NCBI GenBank assembly: GCA_009741485.1
Contig: CM019236.1
Coordinates: forward strand, 62,539,234 to 62,603,233
DNA length: 64,000 nt
Direction of reading: 5' to 3'
Origin: Malurus cyaneus samueli
Lineage: Eukaryota > Chordata > Aves > Passeriformes > Maluridae
In this document: piece after piece, positions 52,299 to 62,372 of the stretch
Layout: each line of letters starts with the position of its first letter
Numbering within the stretch: position 1 is the stretch's first letter
Made by a program: the position numbers and the translations under genes
Notes under the pieces: generated by a model
The model's input: only the letters and a program-made list of their open reading frames with translations
Told to the model about the DNA's origin: nothing
The model's database searches: none

Positions 52299-52450
52299 TC
52301 AGTTGACGAATACTTCAAAATTCACAATTAAGTATTGCGTTATATAAAGAAACCATTTCATAAGAAAAGCCAAGCACACCATGCGCTTGGGATATTTTTC
52401 GGTCATGTTGGTGCATGCTCCAGCCACTGACCCACTTCCATTGCTTTCAT
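52299..52450 (-). CDS. Candidate minus-strand terminal exon (low confidence)
   Basis: On the minus strand a strong acceptor (GGCTTTTTTTCAG) opens at 52450. One frame runs 49 codons to a TGA at 52299, reading ESNGSGSVAGACTNMTEKYP then KRMVCLAFLMKW and a hydrophobic end. A second frame gives only MKAMEVGQWLEHAPT before a stop. I recognise neither product. It would belong to a gene transcribed leftwards from the CpG island just upstream, but I found no convincing donor for a first exon. Confidence 0.25.
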
Positions 52451-52882
52451 CTGAAAAAAAGCCAAAATCAAACGGTGGGGGGACACAGATACACGAAGAC
52501 TACAAGGAGTCTAACCGGACGTAATTGAGGTAATTGCTCGACTTGCGAGGACACACAGACCCAACCACCCCAACCCAACGCTACAGCGCCTCGACAAGCC
52601 CAGCTCCAGCCGCAGCGGGCCCGCTGCTCACGGCGGGGGCTGAACCAACCCGCCCACACGGGGAAATACGCAGTGCGCCGCCTCCTCCCACACCGCAGAG
52701 GCCACGTACTGAGTCTGCCGCAGAAGCGAAGCTATAGTCTCGGGTGTCCAAACAGAAGGAGTCCTGAGCAGGCAAACCTGCCCGGAAAGGCGCTGGGATG
52801 CGGAGCAGCAGCGACCGTCACCCCCTACGCGAACGCGGCGATGGAGGCGCCCCAGGGAGCAGACGGCGTGTAGCAAGCCCGC

Positions 52883-52902
52883 CTTGTGCGCATGCGCACA
52901 AG
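52883..52902. promoter_or_regulatory. 20-bp perfect palindrome containing an NRF1-type site
   Basis: CTTGTGCGCATGCGCACAAG is identical to its reverse complement. Its core TGCGCATGCGCA fits the NRF1 consensus (YGCGCAYGCGCR). NRF1 sites are common in housekeeping and nuclear-encoded mitochondrial gene promoters and work in both directions. Confidence 0.85.
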
Positions 52903-52956
52903 GTGTGTTGGGGCTCTGGACCGGGAGCTCTGGGTGTTTCCTGTTACTTGTGGGAG

Positions 52957-52974
52957 CTTCCGGCTGTTTCCGGG
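52957..52974 (-). promoter_or_regulatory. Pair of ETS-type sites
   Basis: CTTCCGG (52957-52963) and TTTCCGGG (52967-52974) are two closely spaced matches to the CCGGAAR element read on the minus strand. Such sites often accompany NRF1 in TATA-less promoters. Confidence 0.6.
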
Positions 52975-53614
52975 CGCGTTTGGAAGCTCCCGCTGTTCTC
53001 CGAGCCCTTGCGGCGAGGGGGCTGCGGCGGGGTATTTCTCGAAGTTCCCTGTGACCTTAACGCGGGCACATCGTGGTGAGGTGACTGCATGTAAACACCC
53101 TCATCTCCTGTACCCCTCTCGATCGCAGTGTCATCAGGTTGACTTGTCTGTCCCCAGGCTGAATTCTCCATGCCTTTTGTAAACATAACCAGTGCCGTCA
53201 GACAGCTTGTACAGTGGAAGTTGCTTAATAAAGGGGTGTTTCAGGAACTGCGGAAGATTACATCATGAAATAAATATGCATTAGGTGGGCGGAGAATACG
53301 CCTTAGGAAGCTTCATGCGACGCTTTGCTGTGTAGAAGCTGTAACCTGTACTTAGGCGTGTTTGATTTGTGGAAACCTCGCAGAAGAAGCAATGTCTGCT
53401 TTTTAAACCTGGCTCTGTGTCTGTGTTTAGAGAGCCAAAACGGGCTACATCGATTCCAGCAGTGTCCTGCTCTTTGCTACCACCAGGAGCACATGGAGAA
53501 GAGCCAGCCTCAGTTCACACTGCAGAGTTGGCGATAGTCCTCGGTGTTTAAGGCTTGTTTGGTGGTAGAAGCCCAGCTCTGAGTGCACAGCTCCCACATT
53601 TCCTGACCCTGCAA

Positions 53615-53669
53615 ATGGCGGCTTTCACGCATTTAAAATACTATGAGAAGGAGAAACTAGAGCAGGCAG
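53615..53669 (+). CDS. Candidate first coding exon of a small plus-strand gene
   Basis: ATG at 53615 has A at -3 and G at +4. The surrounding CAAATGGCGGC is a near match to the YY1-type element often placed at the start codon of housekeeping genes. It reads MAAFTHLKYYEKEKLEQA and ends in a good donor (GCAG|GTACAC) after 18 codons plus one base. The peptide is charged and helix-prone. It lies about 600 bp right of the CpG island. The phase (1) does not fit directly to the candidate last exon at 55798, so at least one exon between them is missing or one call is wrong. I do not recognise the product. Confidence 0.45.
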
Positions 53670-53693
53670 GTACACCAGTAGGATAAACTAGCA

Positions 53694-53909
53694 TTGTACC
53701 TAGGTAAGAGCAGGATGGGGCTGGTGCCAGCTGCAGAGAAACATACAGCTCTCCTCTGCACCTTCCTCTGCTTCTTGGAGCTGTGGCCTACTTGCTTCTT
53801 CTGGCTCCTCCTTACCTGGGAATATCAGAGAGAGCACTTCATGTCCAAAAGGCAGAGTTGCCAGGAAACTTTTTCAAGGACACCCTTAGTAAATTACAGG
53901 AGGTCATGA
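53694..53909 (+). other. Open frame with a hydrophobic segment, probably not a gene
   Basis: A 71-codon frame encoding a Cys/Leu/Trp-rich stretch (LLCTFLCFLELWPTCFFWLL) and then a basic-polar end. It starts 25 bases after the candidate donor at 53669, too close to be a separate exon of the same gene. An upstream CTGCAG could serve as an acceptor at 53735. No family is recognised. Confidence 0.15.
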
Positions 53910-54307
53910 AAAGACAACCTAATGCTCAAGAGGCATGACTTATTGCATCCTAGGCAGTTAGGAGGACTAAAGATAAATAAAAGAGTTGAGGGGCAAGCAG
54001 ATGTCATCACTTAGAGCTCCTGGAGAAGTCTACATGCTTTCAGGGGTGCAGCATTAGTTTGCTCCACAAAAATTAGTTTTAGTGTTATTATGCTTAGACA
54101 TCTCTAAAACAGAATATATTAGTACTCTAATCTAGCATTAATTTTAAGCAGATTCACCTGCAATAGCTTTGGCTTGTCATTGTAAAATCTGCTTTCCACA
54201 TGAAGAAAATTGTCTTAGGTATTGTCTGAAGCCAAACTTACACATGCATAAAGGTCAGCACTTTGAATAAAATGATACTTTTAATTCACAAGCAGTGTTT
54301 TTGGAGG

Positions 54308-54353
54308 GAGATTGTTGATGACAGTCGAATGAGATTGTTGCTGACAGTCAAAT
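54308..54353. repeat. 23-bp tandem duplication
   Basis: GAGATTGTTGATGACAGTCG with AAT is followed directly by GAGATTGTTGCTGACAGTCA with AAT: two 23-bp units with two differences. Confidence 0.85.
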
Positions 54354-54651
54354 TATTAAATCAGTGGAGCTCTATTACTCTGTGTTGCTGATACAGTCAT
54401 GAGTTGATTTGCAGCTCAGGGACAGCTGCCTGGGCAGAAGTTTAAGTCAATGTAACTAGTCAGATTTTGATTATCTAAGTGAATAATATAGTGAAGAAAA
54501 AACTTTAAATGTCTGTGACATTTATTACTTATGCCTGGGGATACAGGAGAGCTTGAATAGCTAAATGAAAAAAAACATCTATATAGAACACTAATTGACT
54601 ATATGAAAAATACCGTCACTTCAGGTGTCCTCTGAACAGATTTACTGAGTC

Positions 54652-55108
54652 AGAGTCACAGAATGGTCTGGGTTGGAAGGGACCTGCTGGTGCAAACCCC
54701 CTGCCATAGACCAGGGCATTGTTCACTAGACCAGGTTGTATAAAGCTGCCCTGTCCAACCTGACTTTGAAGACTTCCAGTAATGGGGGCATCCTCAGCTT
54801 CTCTGGGCAACCTGACTCAGGGTCTCACCATCTTCAGAGTGAATAATTCCTTCCTTAAGTCGCGTCTAAATCTCTCCTCTTTTAGTTTCACACTGTTGCT
54901 CATTGTTCTGTCGCTACAGGCCCTGTTAAAGAACCTGTTTGTATCTTTCTTATAAGCTCCCTTTAAGTGTTGAAAGGCTGCTAAAAGGTCTCCATGGAGC
55001 TTTCTCTTCTCGAGGCTGAGCGACTCCAAGTCTTATGAGCCTATCCCTCAAGCCTGTTGAGGTCTCTCTGAGTAGAATGCCTTCCCCCAAGCCTTTCAGT
55101 TAGGTGTC
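54652..55108 (-). mobile_element. CR1 LINE fragment (about 460 bp, 3' end)
   Basis: On the plus strand it begins CACAGAATGGTCTGGGTTGG and continues through AAGGGACCTGCTGG, GGGGGCATCCTCAGCTTCTC, TTCCTTCCTTAAGTCG and CTCCATGGAGCTTTC. This is the reverse complement of the CR1 3' region, starting at its terminal repeat (ATTCTGTG). It is the longest transposon fragment in the window and lies in the presumed intron between 53669 and 55798. Confidence 0.9.
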
Positions 55109-55797
55109 TGTAACCTTGCTGAAGCAATCATATACCATGAGAAAACAGTAATCAAAGCTTTTTTGATCATAAATATAGGTTAGGGATGTTGGTCACACAT
55201 GTGGTGTTTATGTCCTCACGACTTTCAAGACAGTAAAAATAATCAGTGGAACAATTTACAAAGGACAGGAGATGATACTGCACAGCTGGACTTATTTTCT
55301 TTTTCAAACTGATTGATTTAGTCCAATTAGGGTCACAATTTTTCTAAAAGTGCACAAATTTTCCAAAACTTTATTCAAAATGGAAGGATTTCATATCACC
55401 TTTCCTAGAATTTGAATTCCTAATCTCTCAGTCTGCAATAATTTTATTTTTTATAAGTGTCCCCACAAAACCAGGACATGAAGGCATTACTGACAGTGAT
55501 TCCAAATTATCTAGTGGATAAGAACCTCTTGAGGTGGAAACAGATACCACATTTAAATATGTGAGAGGTTTAACAGAAGGTTGAAGTGTGAGTCAGGTCA
55601 GGACACTTCTGTCCTAGCAGTTGGCCCTGTTGTTCAGATTATTTATTGTACATTTTGCGTATTTAGCAGCAGTGAATTAGTTGCTCTGATACAAAGCCTT
55701 GTTGTAGTTTTGGGGCCTCTTATGGGGGATCTGAACTAAACCACTGTCCAGCAGCATGCAGGGGTTGATATATTCCAGTTTGTTGACTTTGCCACAG

Positions 55798-55894
55798 GGC
55801 ACAAGAGGAGAACTTTGACCCAACAGTGATTAAGAAGGAAAAGCTGAAGCAACTTCATGAAAGACATAAAGACACTCAGCCTTTTTGTCTTTGA
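55798..55894 (+). CDS. Candidate last coding exon of a small plus-strand gene
   Basis: The acceptor TTGCCACAG is followed by one base finishing a codon, then AQEENFDPTVIKKEKLKQLH and ERHKDTQPFCL before TGA at 55892. The other two frames stop early. The composition (Glu, Lys, Leu heptad-like, EKLKQLHERHK) is typical of a genuine short coiled-coil C-terminus. A GTGAGA just after the stop (55904) could be a donor for a 3' untranslated intron. I do not recognise the protein. Confidence 0.55.
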
Positions 55895-56776
55895 AGTTAA
55901 TGGTGAGATACTACTTTCTCTTTTGCTTCCTAAACATGTGATTCATGATTTGGTCATTGGAATTACTTTGCTTTGTGCCAGTTGGTGATATTTTTTAAGC
56001 TGAGTGTAAGTTCTTGAAGGTTGATAGAAAAAATCATCATCTGGCTGACTGAAAGTGCTGTGTGTGCTACTTGTCATGCTGCCAAAAGGAGAAAGCATGG
56101 GAGTGAGCAGTGACAATGTCTACACTCACTGGTGTATGCATTCTTCTCCCCAATTTTCAATCTATTAAGCCAGCTTGCAAGGGGCACTGCAGGCTTCCAG
56201 CAGCAAGGTACCTCTGTCTCTTGTACATGTGGACAGGATTTGTGTTTTCAAGCTCCGCTGAGCTGCTTACAACCCAGCACTGAAGTGAGTCTGCTATTAC
56301 CAGCTACCTAAGCTGAGATTTTCCCTTGTTAAAATGTTCTTGGGCACTTCCTGAGCATGTACAAAAGGCCTTTTCTTATTACTGATGTATTTTGTCATAC
56401 CCGAGAATATTTCTGACAGGTCAGTATTGAAAGAACCTATTAAAACTTTAAATGGCATTGGATTTACTTCTGAAAAGCACCACATATCAGCAATGATCTC
56501 TTCATTCACTCTTGCTTCCTATTTTCAAAGTATAATTCAACAGTTGGCAAAACTGATATACTCAGAAGAGGGCTCCTTGCACCACCACTCCCCAGGAAAT
56601 ATGTAATGGCAAATTAAGTTAGTTTTTTATAAATTTACCACTATGTGCAAGGGAGAATGAAGTTCAGTATTAATTCTCACTCTGCAAATGCAGTAAGCAC
56701 AGTTCTGGCTCCTCATCCTTTTCAGTAGTCATTGATTTCCTGTGAACGCTAATAAGCAGTAAAAATCTGTATCTGC

Positions 56777-56782
56777 AATAAA
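56777..56782 (+). terminator. Polyadenylation signal of the small plus-strand gene
   Basis: AATAAA followed within 30 bases by the GT-rich TTGTTTTGTTCC and TCTGTCTGGGTGTGTCC, the classical arrangement. It lies about 880 bp after the candidate stop at 55894, giving a plausible 3' untranslated region. Confidence 0.6.
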
Positions 56783-58999
56783 CATCTTGTTTTGTTCCAC
56801 TCTGTCTGGGTGTGTCCTTAGTTTTCCTGAGTGAATTCCAGCACTAACTTGTATGGCTAAAATTCCCTGCTTTCTTCAGCAAGAAAACCAGTTCCTACCC
56901 CTCCTGGCTCGTGGCCTCATTTCTGTTCCCAACATCAATTAACTGCTCCATGAGTTTTGTCGGTGCTGGTATTTGTGGCAGCATGCCACAAAACTGGTCA
57001 CTGAAACGGTCAGACACTTCAAAACAAGTGATTTGCCTTCAGGCACATTAAAATGTGCAATAGTAGATAATAAAATAAAAATAGTTAAATATAGCCTGAG
57101 AAGGGTCAAGAAAGGTTAAACATAAGCACTTCCATTTGAGATGTATGTTGCATAGAAAGCTTGCACCTACTACATAGAAAGATGCACCTACTTGCTTCTT
57201 TTTCTGCATAAAGATTAAAGGGCTGTTGTGTATACAACGTTTTAATGGTGCTAGAGGAAATCCTAACACAAGATGATAGATTGTCTTGGGAGCGTCGTAT
57301 GTAAAAGCTGAAATATCTCTAAAGCAATTTGGGAGCAGTGAGGCATTAGTGTGACATTGCTCCTGCTCACCTGTCTTGAGGAACTTTCAATGTCAGACTT
57401 CCTGCGTGCCCTCGTTGAACTCCCACCGAAGTTGCAGGGTGTGATTTCCTTGGCCTCTTATCCGCTTAATTTCACGGCATTTTGTTTTTCTGCAACCCAC
57501 CAGAGGTCAGTGTAATGCCAAGAATGGAGAGGAATGGGACCAGGATAGCAAAGCCGAGTTTCTACGAGTTGATGGGGTTATGGGTGTTACTCCAGTGTAG
57601 CAGCGATCTGTCTACAGCGTACCTTACCTTTTGTAAGTGCCATCTGAATTAGGAAAGGGCATGAAGCTGGCAGTAAGTCAATGTGAAGTCACCTGTAGTT
57701 GGTGAGACTGCTAGAGGCTGACAAACCTCCAGAAGCATGAAGCTGGCTGTGTCTTTCAAAAAGTGTTAACGTCAATTAGCAGCTTTTCAGATATTCCGGA
57801 GAGCCAAAGAATGGCCTAATTTTATTAAGCTCTTGTCTCAATGGCTCCTTCCCTTTCTTTTCTAACAACAATTGTTCATTGAATAAAGCTCTTCACTGGA
57901 CAACAATGACAAGTTAGTTTCCTTCAAAAGTTATAATAGTAATTGGCAACATTTTAGGACTCCTAGTGTGAACTATTTTTCCTATTTTTATTTGTTTGCT
58001 ACTGTACTTGCCAATTCAGCTGATTTATGCAGACCATTTGGAAGATCTTCTTAACTTCTGTTGGTAGCCTCACTAGGTAAGTATGTTTATAAAACCCACT
58101 AAAATACTGGCGTACTAAGAATTCTATTAAATGTGTAAGAATTGGTTTTGTTCAGAAATTCTTGTAGCCATTTGGTATCATAGGTCTCTTTTGGCTCTTC
58201 TTTTGGAGCCAGTTTCCTAGAGTGAAGGGCTTTTCCTATCTGTTCTGTGATTTTTATCATGGCTAACAAGACAGTAGGTTAGGTTATCCTGGACAGAGAA
58301 ATGTTTTGAACAAGTGTCTTTTCCCCCTGTGATATGAATCCACTGATTGGTTCTATTTTGTGGTACTTCTAGCACTGAATATTTGGTAGAAATAAGTACT
58401 GAGGCTTGGGTAAATTGGTTACTAAACCGGATTTTCATGCACTGTGAGCATCCCTAAAAGAGGACTCATTTACTAATGTGTGAATCTGGGCATCTGTGAC
58501 AAATAACAGACTGCTCCCTTAAATATACTTTTAAGATAATATGTTTCCATTATAGTATATATATTTCTCACAGTTATTGAAAAAGCCATGGAAAGTCAAT
58601 ATGGGAATTGCTTGGTGCAGAGGTCTGCCCAGAAGCATATATCCATTTACTCTTGAATTAAGAAGGATACTTGAAACTGGTTCAGGGAAGTGACACTATG
58701 ACATAGTGTCCACAGTTCTGCTCAATAGCCCTGTGGGGATGGGAGATGAACCTGCCCCAGATTCTGATTCTGAGATTTTGTCTTTTGTGAAGCCAAAGGA
58801 TTGGAAATTTTTGAGTAGGTGGACTGATTACTTTCAGAGCAAGATGATGTGTGTGTATATTGGCACTATCTTGTACTGTGTAAAGCATTGTGTAAGGTAT
58901 ATACACTACACTTGTTTCGGAAAAGTTAATGCTAATTCCTGCTACATTCAAATAGTCTTGAAATAGTTTTATTTCAAAACATTAGTTAAGGTAAACATA

Positions 59000-59016
59000 C
59001 CCCCCCCCCCCCCCCC
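59000..59016. repeat. C17 homopolymer
   Basis: Run of 17 C in otherwise AT-rich sequence. Such long C runs are prone to length error in assemblies. Confidence 0.9.
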
Positions 59017-62000
59017 ATTCTTACCATCATTGTTAAGGCTTTGCATGAACTGTTTATTTTTGTTGTTGAGCTTAGTCGAGGTGGGCATTGACTGAAAATG
59101 GTAACTTTCTGTTTCTCTAAATTGCCACTATGTAGTAGTTTTTTTGGGTGGTTTGTGAAAGTGGTTTTCTTCTTTCCATGGAAGTTCAGTCTTATTATGA
59201 CCCTTTGCATGTTAGCTAGGGGTAGCATGTTCAGTTAATTTGACACTTGGCAAGTTTGAAAATGGCTTCTAGGTTTTTTGTGACTAATTTTTTTCAGTTT
59301 TCTTGGAACAAGGCTCTTTTAGTCCTGTGGAAACAGTCAGAACAATAATGAGAAAGATTACAGTACCCTTGCTTTTCTTCAGGGTGTGTTCTCATTGCAG
59401 AGTCCCTTGCTTAGGTCCTGGGCTCTCTACTTGAGCCCTGTTCTTTAATTTCTTGTGGAAAGGGGCGGAAGAGGTCCAACCACATTTGTTGTACAGAAAA
59501 GGGCTTGTTTATTCTTGTCCAGATAATCCGACTTGTCTGAGTACTCAAATTACTAATAAGTTTTCTTGGTAAATACATTCAGTAACTGCAGCTTCTCTGG
59601 CTTTGAAACAATGGAGCCCATGGTTGTGTTGCAGAGTGATGCATCACTGTTCTGGCTTTTGGTTCTGTATAGGTTTAAGAAGTTGTAACAATTCCCTGAG
59701 CACTGTGTTGCCAGCATTTCTCACTCTGAAAAGGGTGCTGGCATACCATTACTGTAAGAGCTGCTGTCTGTATAGAAATTACATGTCGTGAAAAATCACC
59801 ATTTCTCTGGGTCACTATGAAGCAGGAGAACTGTAAGGAGAGAGGTATGCTGACAAACATGCAAAGTTTCTTGTGAGAGAAGAGTTTAAAAATGGCCACC
59901 TCCAAAAAAGTTAACAACAGACATCTTTCTCATGGCCTTTCCTGTGGTATTCTGACATTTCTGTTCTCTGTCCCTGCTCGAGTTCCTACTCCTGATATGC
60001 TTAGGAATTACCTTATTTGGACTAATAAGAAGAAGTGGTGCTCTTTTAAATCTAGAATATTTCAACACATACCTATGTTTGCCTGATGACCAGCTTTTCT
60101 AGCCAGTGAGTAGTATTGGTTTACCTAGTGGTGGCAGTGGGCCCTACTAACCCTTTAATCAGAAAAACAGTTAGGCATATAGTACAGTTCTCTTCTGCTT
60201 ATATGGTTGACCTGATACTTCCTAGAAACATGGAATAGTCAGTGAAAAATCTTGAGGGATCCTTTGGAAGGAGGCAGCTCGGTGCAAGGTGAATATGATG
60301 TGGCGATTAGGGTGCCTTGTGACTTGCTTCGAGCCCTCAGGAAAGAGGGCATCTGGAAGGAAACTGTAGGCTGGAAAAATTGCCTTGGCTTGCTGCAGAC
60401 AGAACTGGAAATCAGTTAAATCCATACACTTTTCTTCCTTCCGTCTCCCTCCCCTTCTGCCATGCACCTCTATAGTATTATTTTATGACCATTTATCTTT
60501 TGCATGGTCCAATGTATTTTAATATATACTTTCTGAGAAGGATGTAAAATTTCAGAAGGTTTTTCTTTTGAAATGACAGCATAGCGTGATTCAGTGAATG
60601 AAATATTCGGTTGTGAGACTGTGCTCATAGTTGAGAAATAATGCTATCTGCTGGTGGTGATATGCAGAATTAACATTACTTTACACTAATGCTGCTCATT
60701 AACCCTCAACATTGTAGTTTTACTGGAAAATGTGTTGGCTTGACATAGGCTAAGATAATCAGAGCTTTTCTTTCATTCAGTGATTGCACACATCCTCTTT
60801 AATTAGGAAATTGCAGAGTAGAAGATCCTTTCAGGCTGCAATATGAAAAATGTCAGTATTAATCTACAATATTTGTTCCATTCACTACGAGCAATTATAA
60901 AGGATGAATTATAAATGATAAATTATACATTATACTCTGTGGTATTCATTTGTAATGCAACACGAATAGGTTTTCAATTCTTGTCCCATGCATAAGAAAA
61001 CCTCCATAGTTTTATTCACCATGAAAATGGGATACAAGTTTTCAGTTCTCCTTGAGAGCTATTACCTTAGTCTGAAACAGCTGCTGGTCACAGGTGTCCA
61101 TTCCACAGAAGTTTGTGTTCAGGGTCCACTGGGGACATGCACAGCTGCAATTGCAGGTAGGCACATTGATGGCAGATGAAGCTGAGCCAACTGAGGCATT
61201 GAATGCCTCACATACCCATTCCTCCTTGCAGACATGCCTTCTTGCTGGGGTAAATGCCATACCAGACTCTGAAAAGGGAAGAGTAAGGTTTTTGTGGTCG
61301 ACTTTCTATTGACCCTTATTGGTAGCACTTGCTCAAAATACTGTTTTGTTGCTTTTTCTTTTTTTGTTTTTCCTGATGCTCATTCTGAAATATTTAACTC
61401 ACACTTTGCAGGGTAGAGAGACACAGACTTCAAAACCAAAGCAATGTTGACATCACTGTACATTCAGGATTGTGAAGCCTCTATTCCTCTGTGGTTCTGC
61501 TCCCAGATCAGCCAAGCTCTGTTTCTGCACTGCAATACACCTGTGCATATGACTTGATATAAGCGTGAGGTTGGAAGCCTCAAGAGCATACTGATATCCA
61601 TTCGAAAACAATTTTCGAACATAGATGTCACTATTTCACTGTATTCATTGTCTGTTTATTGGTGTGTGGTGCTGGCTTTGCTTACCAATACATACTTGCT
61701 GTTCCTCTCAGACTTCTAAATAGAAGACTCTGATGCTATCTGGTCAGGTTCAAATTTGTCATTTAAATGTTTAGAATAAATGCAGATTTCCATATCAACA
61801 TTTAGTTTCCTAGTGTTAACCATTTCAACTAGTTAAAATGCCAAATACATGCAGCTACTTTGGAAGTTTGCCTTTAGACTGGCAACCAGATACTATTTTG
61901 CCCAAAATTTCTTTTATGTAGAGCTTAAAAACTGTGCTTTGAGTCAGGAAGTGACTGCAGGAAAGGCTTTTGTTTTCCAACAGATTTGCTTGATAGATTC

Positions 62001-62354
62001 AGGAGGATAGGGTAAACAAGCATTAACCAACTTTTCCTCCTGTTTACCTCAGAGCTCGCTCTTCTAAGAGGAATACACCGAGTCTTCTTTTTGTATATTC
62101 TTCATGAAGTCGCTTACTGAATGCCAACTTTTGTATGTCCTTTGAAAACAATGGGTTTCCCTGTTCCTTCTGAATGTTCTCACGATCATATGCAAACAGG
62201 AATTAACTCAGCTTGCCTTTCAAAACCCATGCTAGATTTGAGTTTGTCAGAAATTACTTCATTTTAATGTGAACATACTGATATGAAGGTTCCAGAAGAA
62301 TAATAACTGCACAATACCCAAAAGACCTGGCTAAGAGACATCAGAAGATAATTT

Positions 62355-62372
62355 AAAAAAAAAAAAAAAAAA
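62355..62372. repeat. A18 homopolymer
   Basis: Run of 18 A after AATTT. No polyadenylated retroposon body is evident to its left. Confidence 0.85.

Larger units (their letters stand above)
52530..53080. promoter_or_regulatory. CpG-island promoter, possibly bidirectional
   Basis: The only strongly GC- and CpG-rich block in the window, set in AT-rich surroundings. It has many CG dinucleotides, an NRF1-type palindrome and ETS-type sites, and no TATA box: a housekeeping promoter. Candidate exons lie to the right on the plus strand and to the left on the minus strand. A short ATG-initiated frame of 10 codons starts at 52841 in good context and would act as an upstream frame for rightward transcripts. 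Confidence 0.85.

Noticed and set aside
54616..55029. Minus-strand frames resembling a reverse-transcriptase-bearing gene
   Set aside because: The block is CR1 3' end sequence, which is downstream of the CR1 coding part; the frames are fortuitous.
61042..61260. Cys-rich minus-strand frame (CNCSCACPQW) suggesting an EGF-like or secreted domain
   Set aside because: The cysteine spacing does not fit a known module, there are no usable splice sites, and overlapping frames on both strands are equally open.
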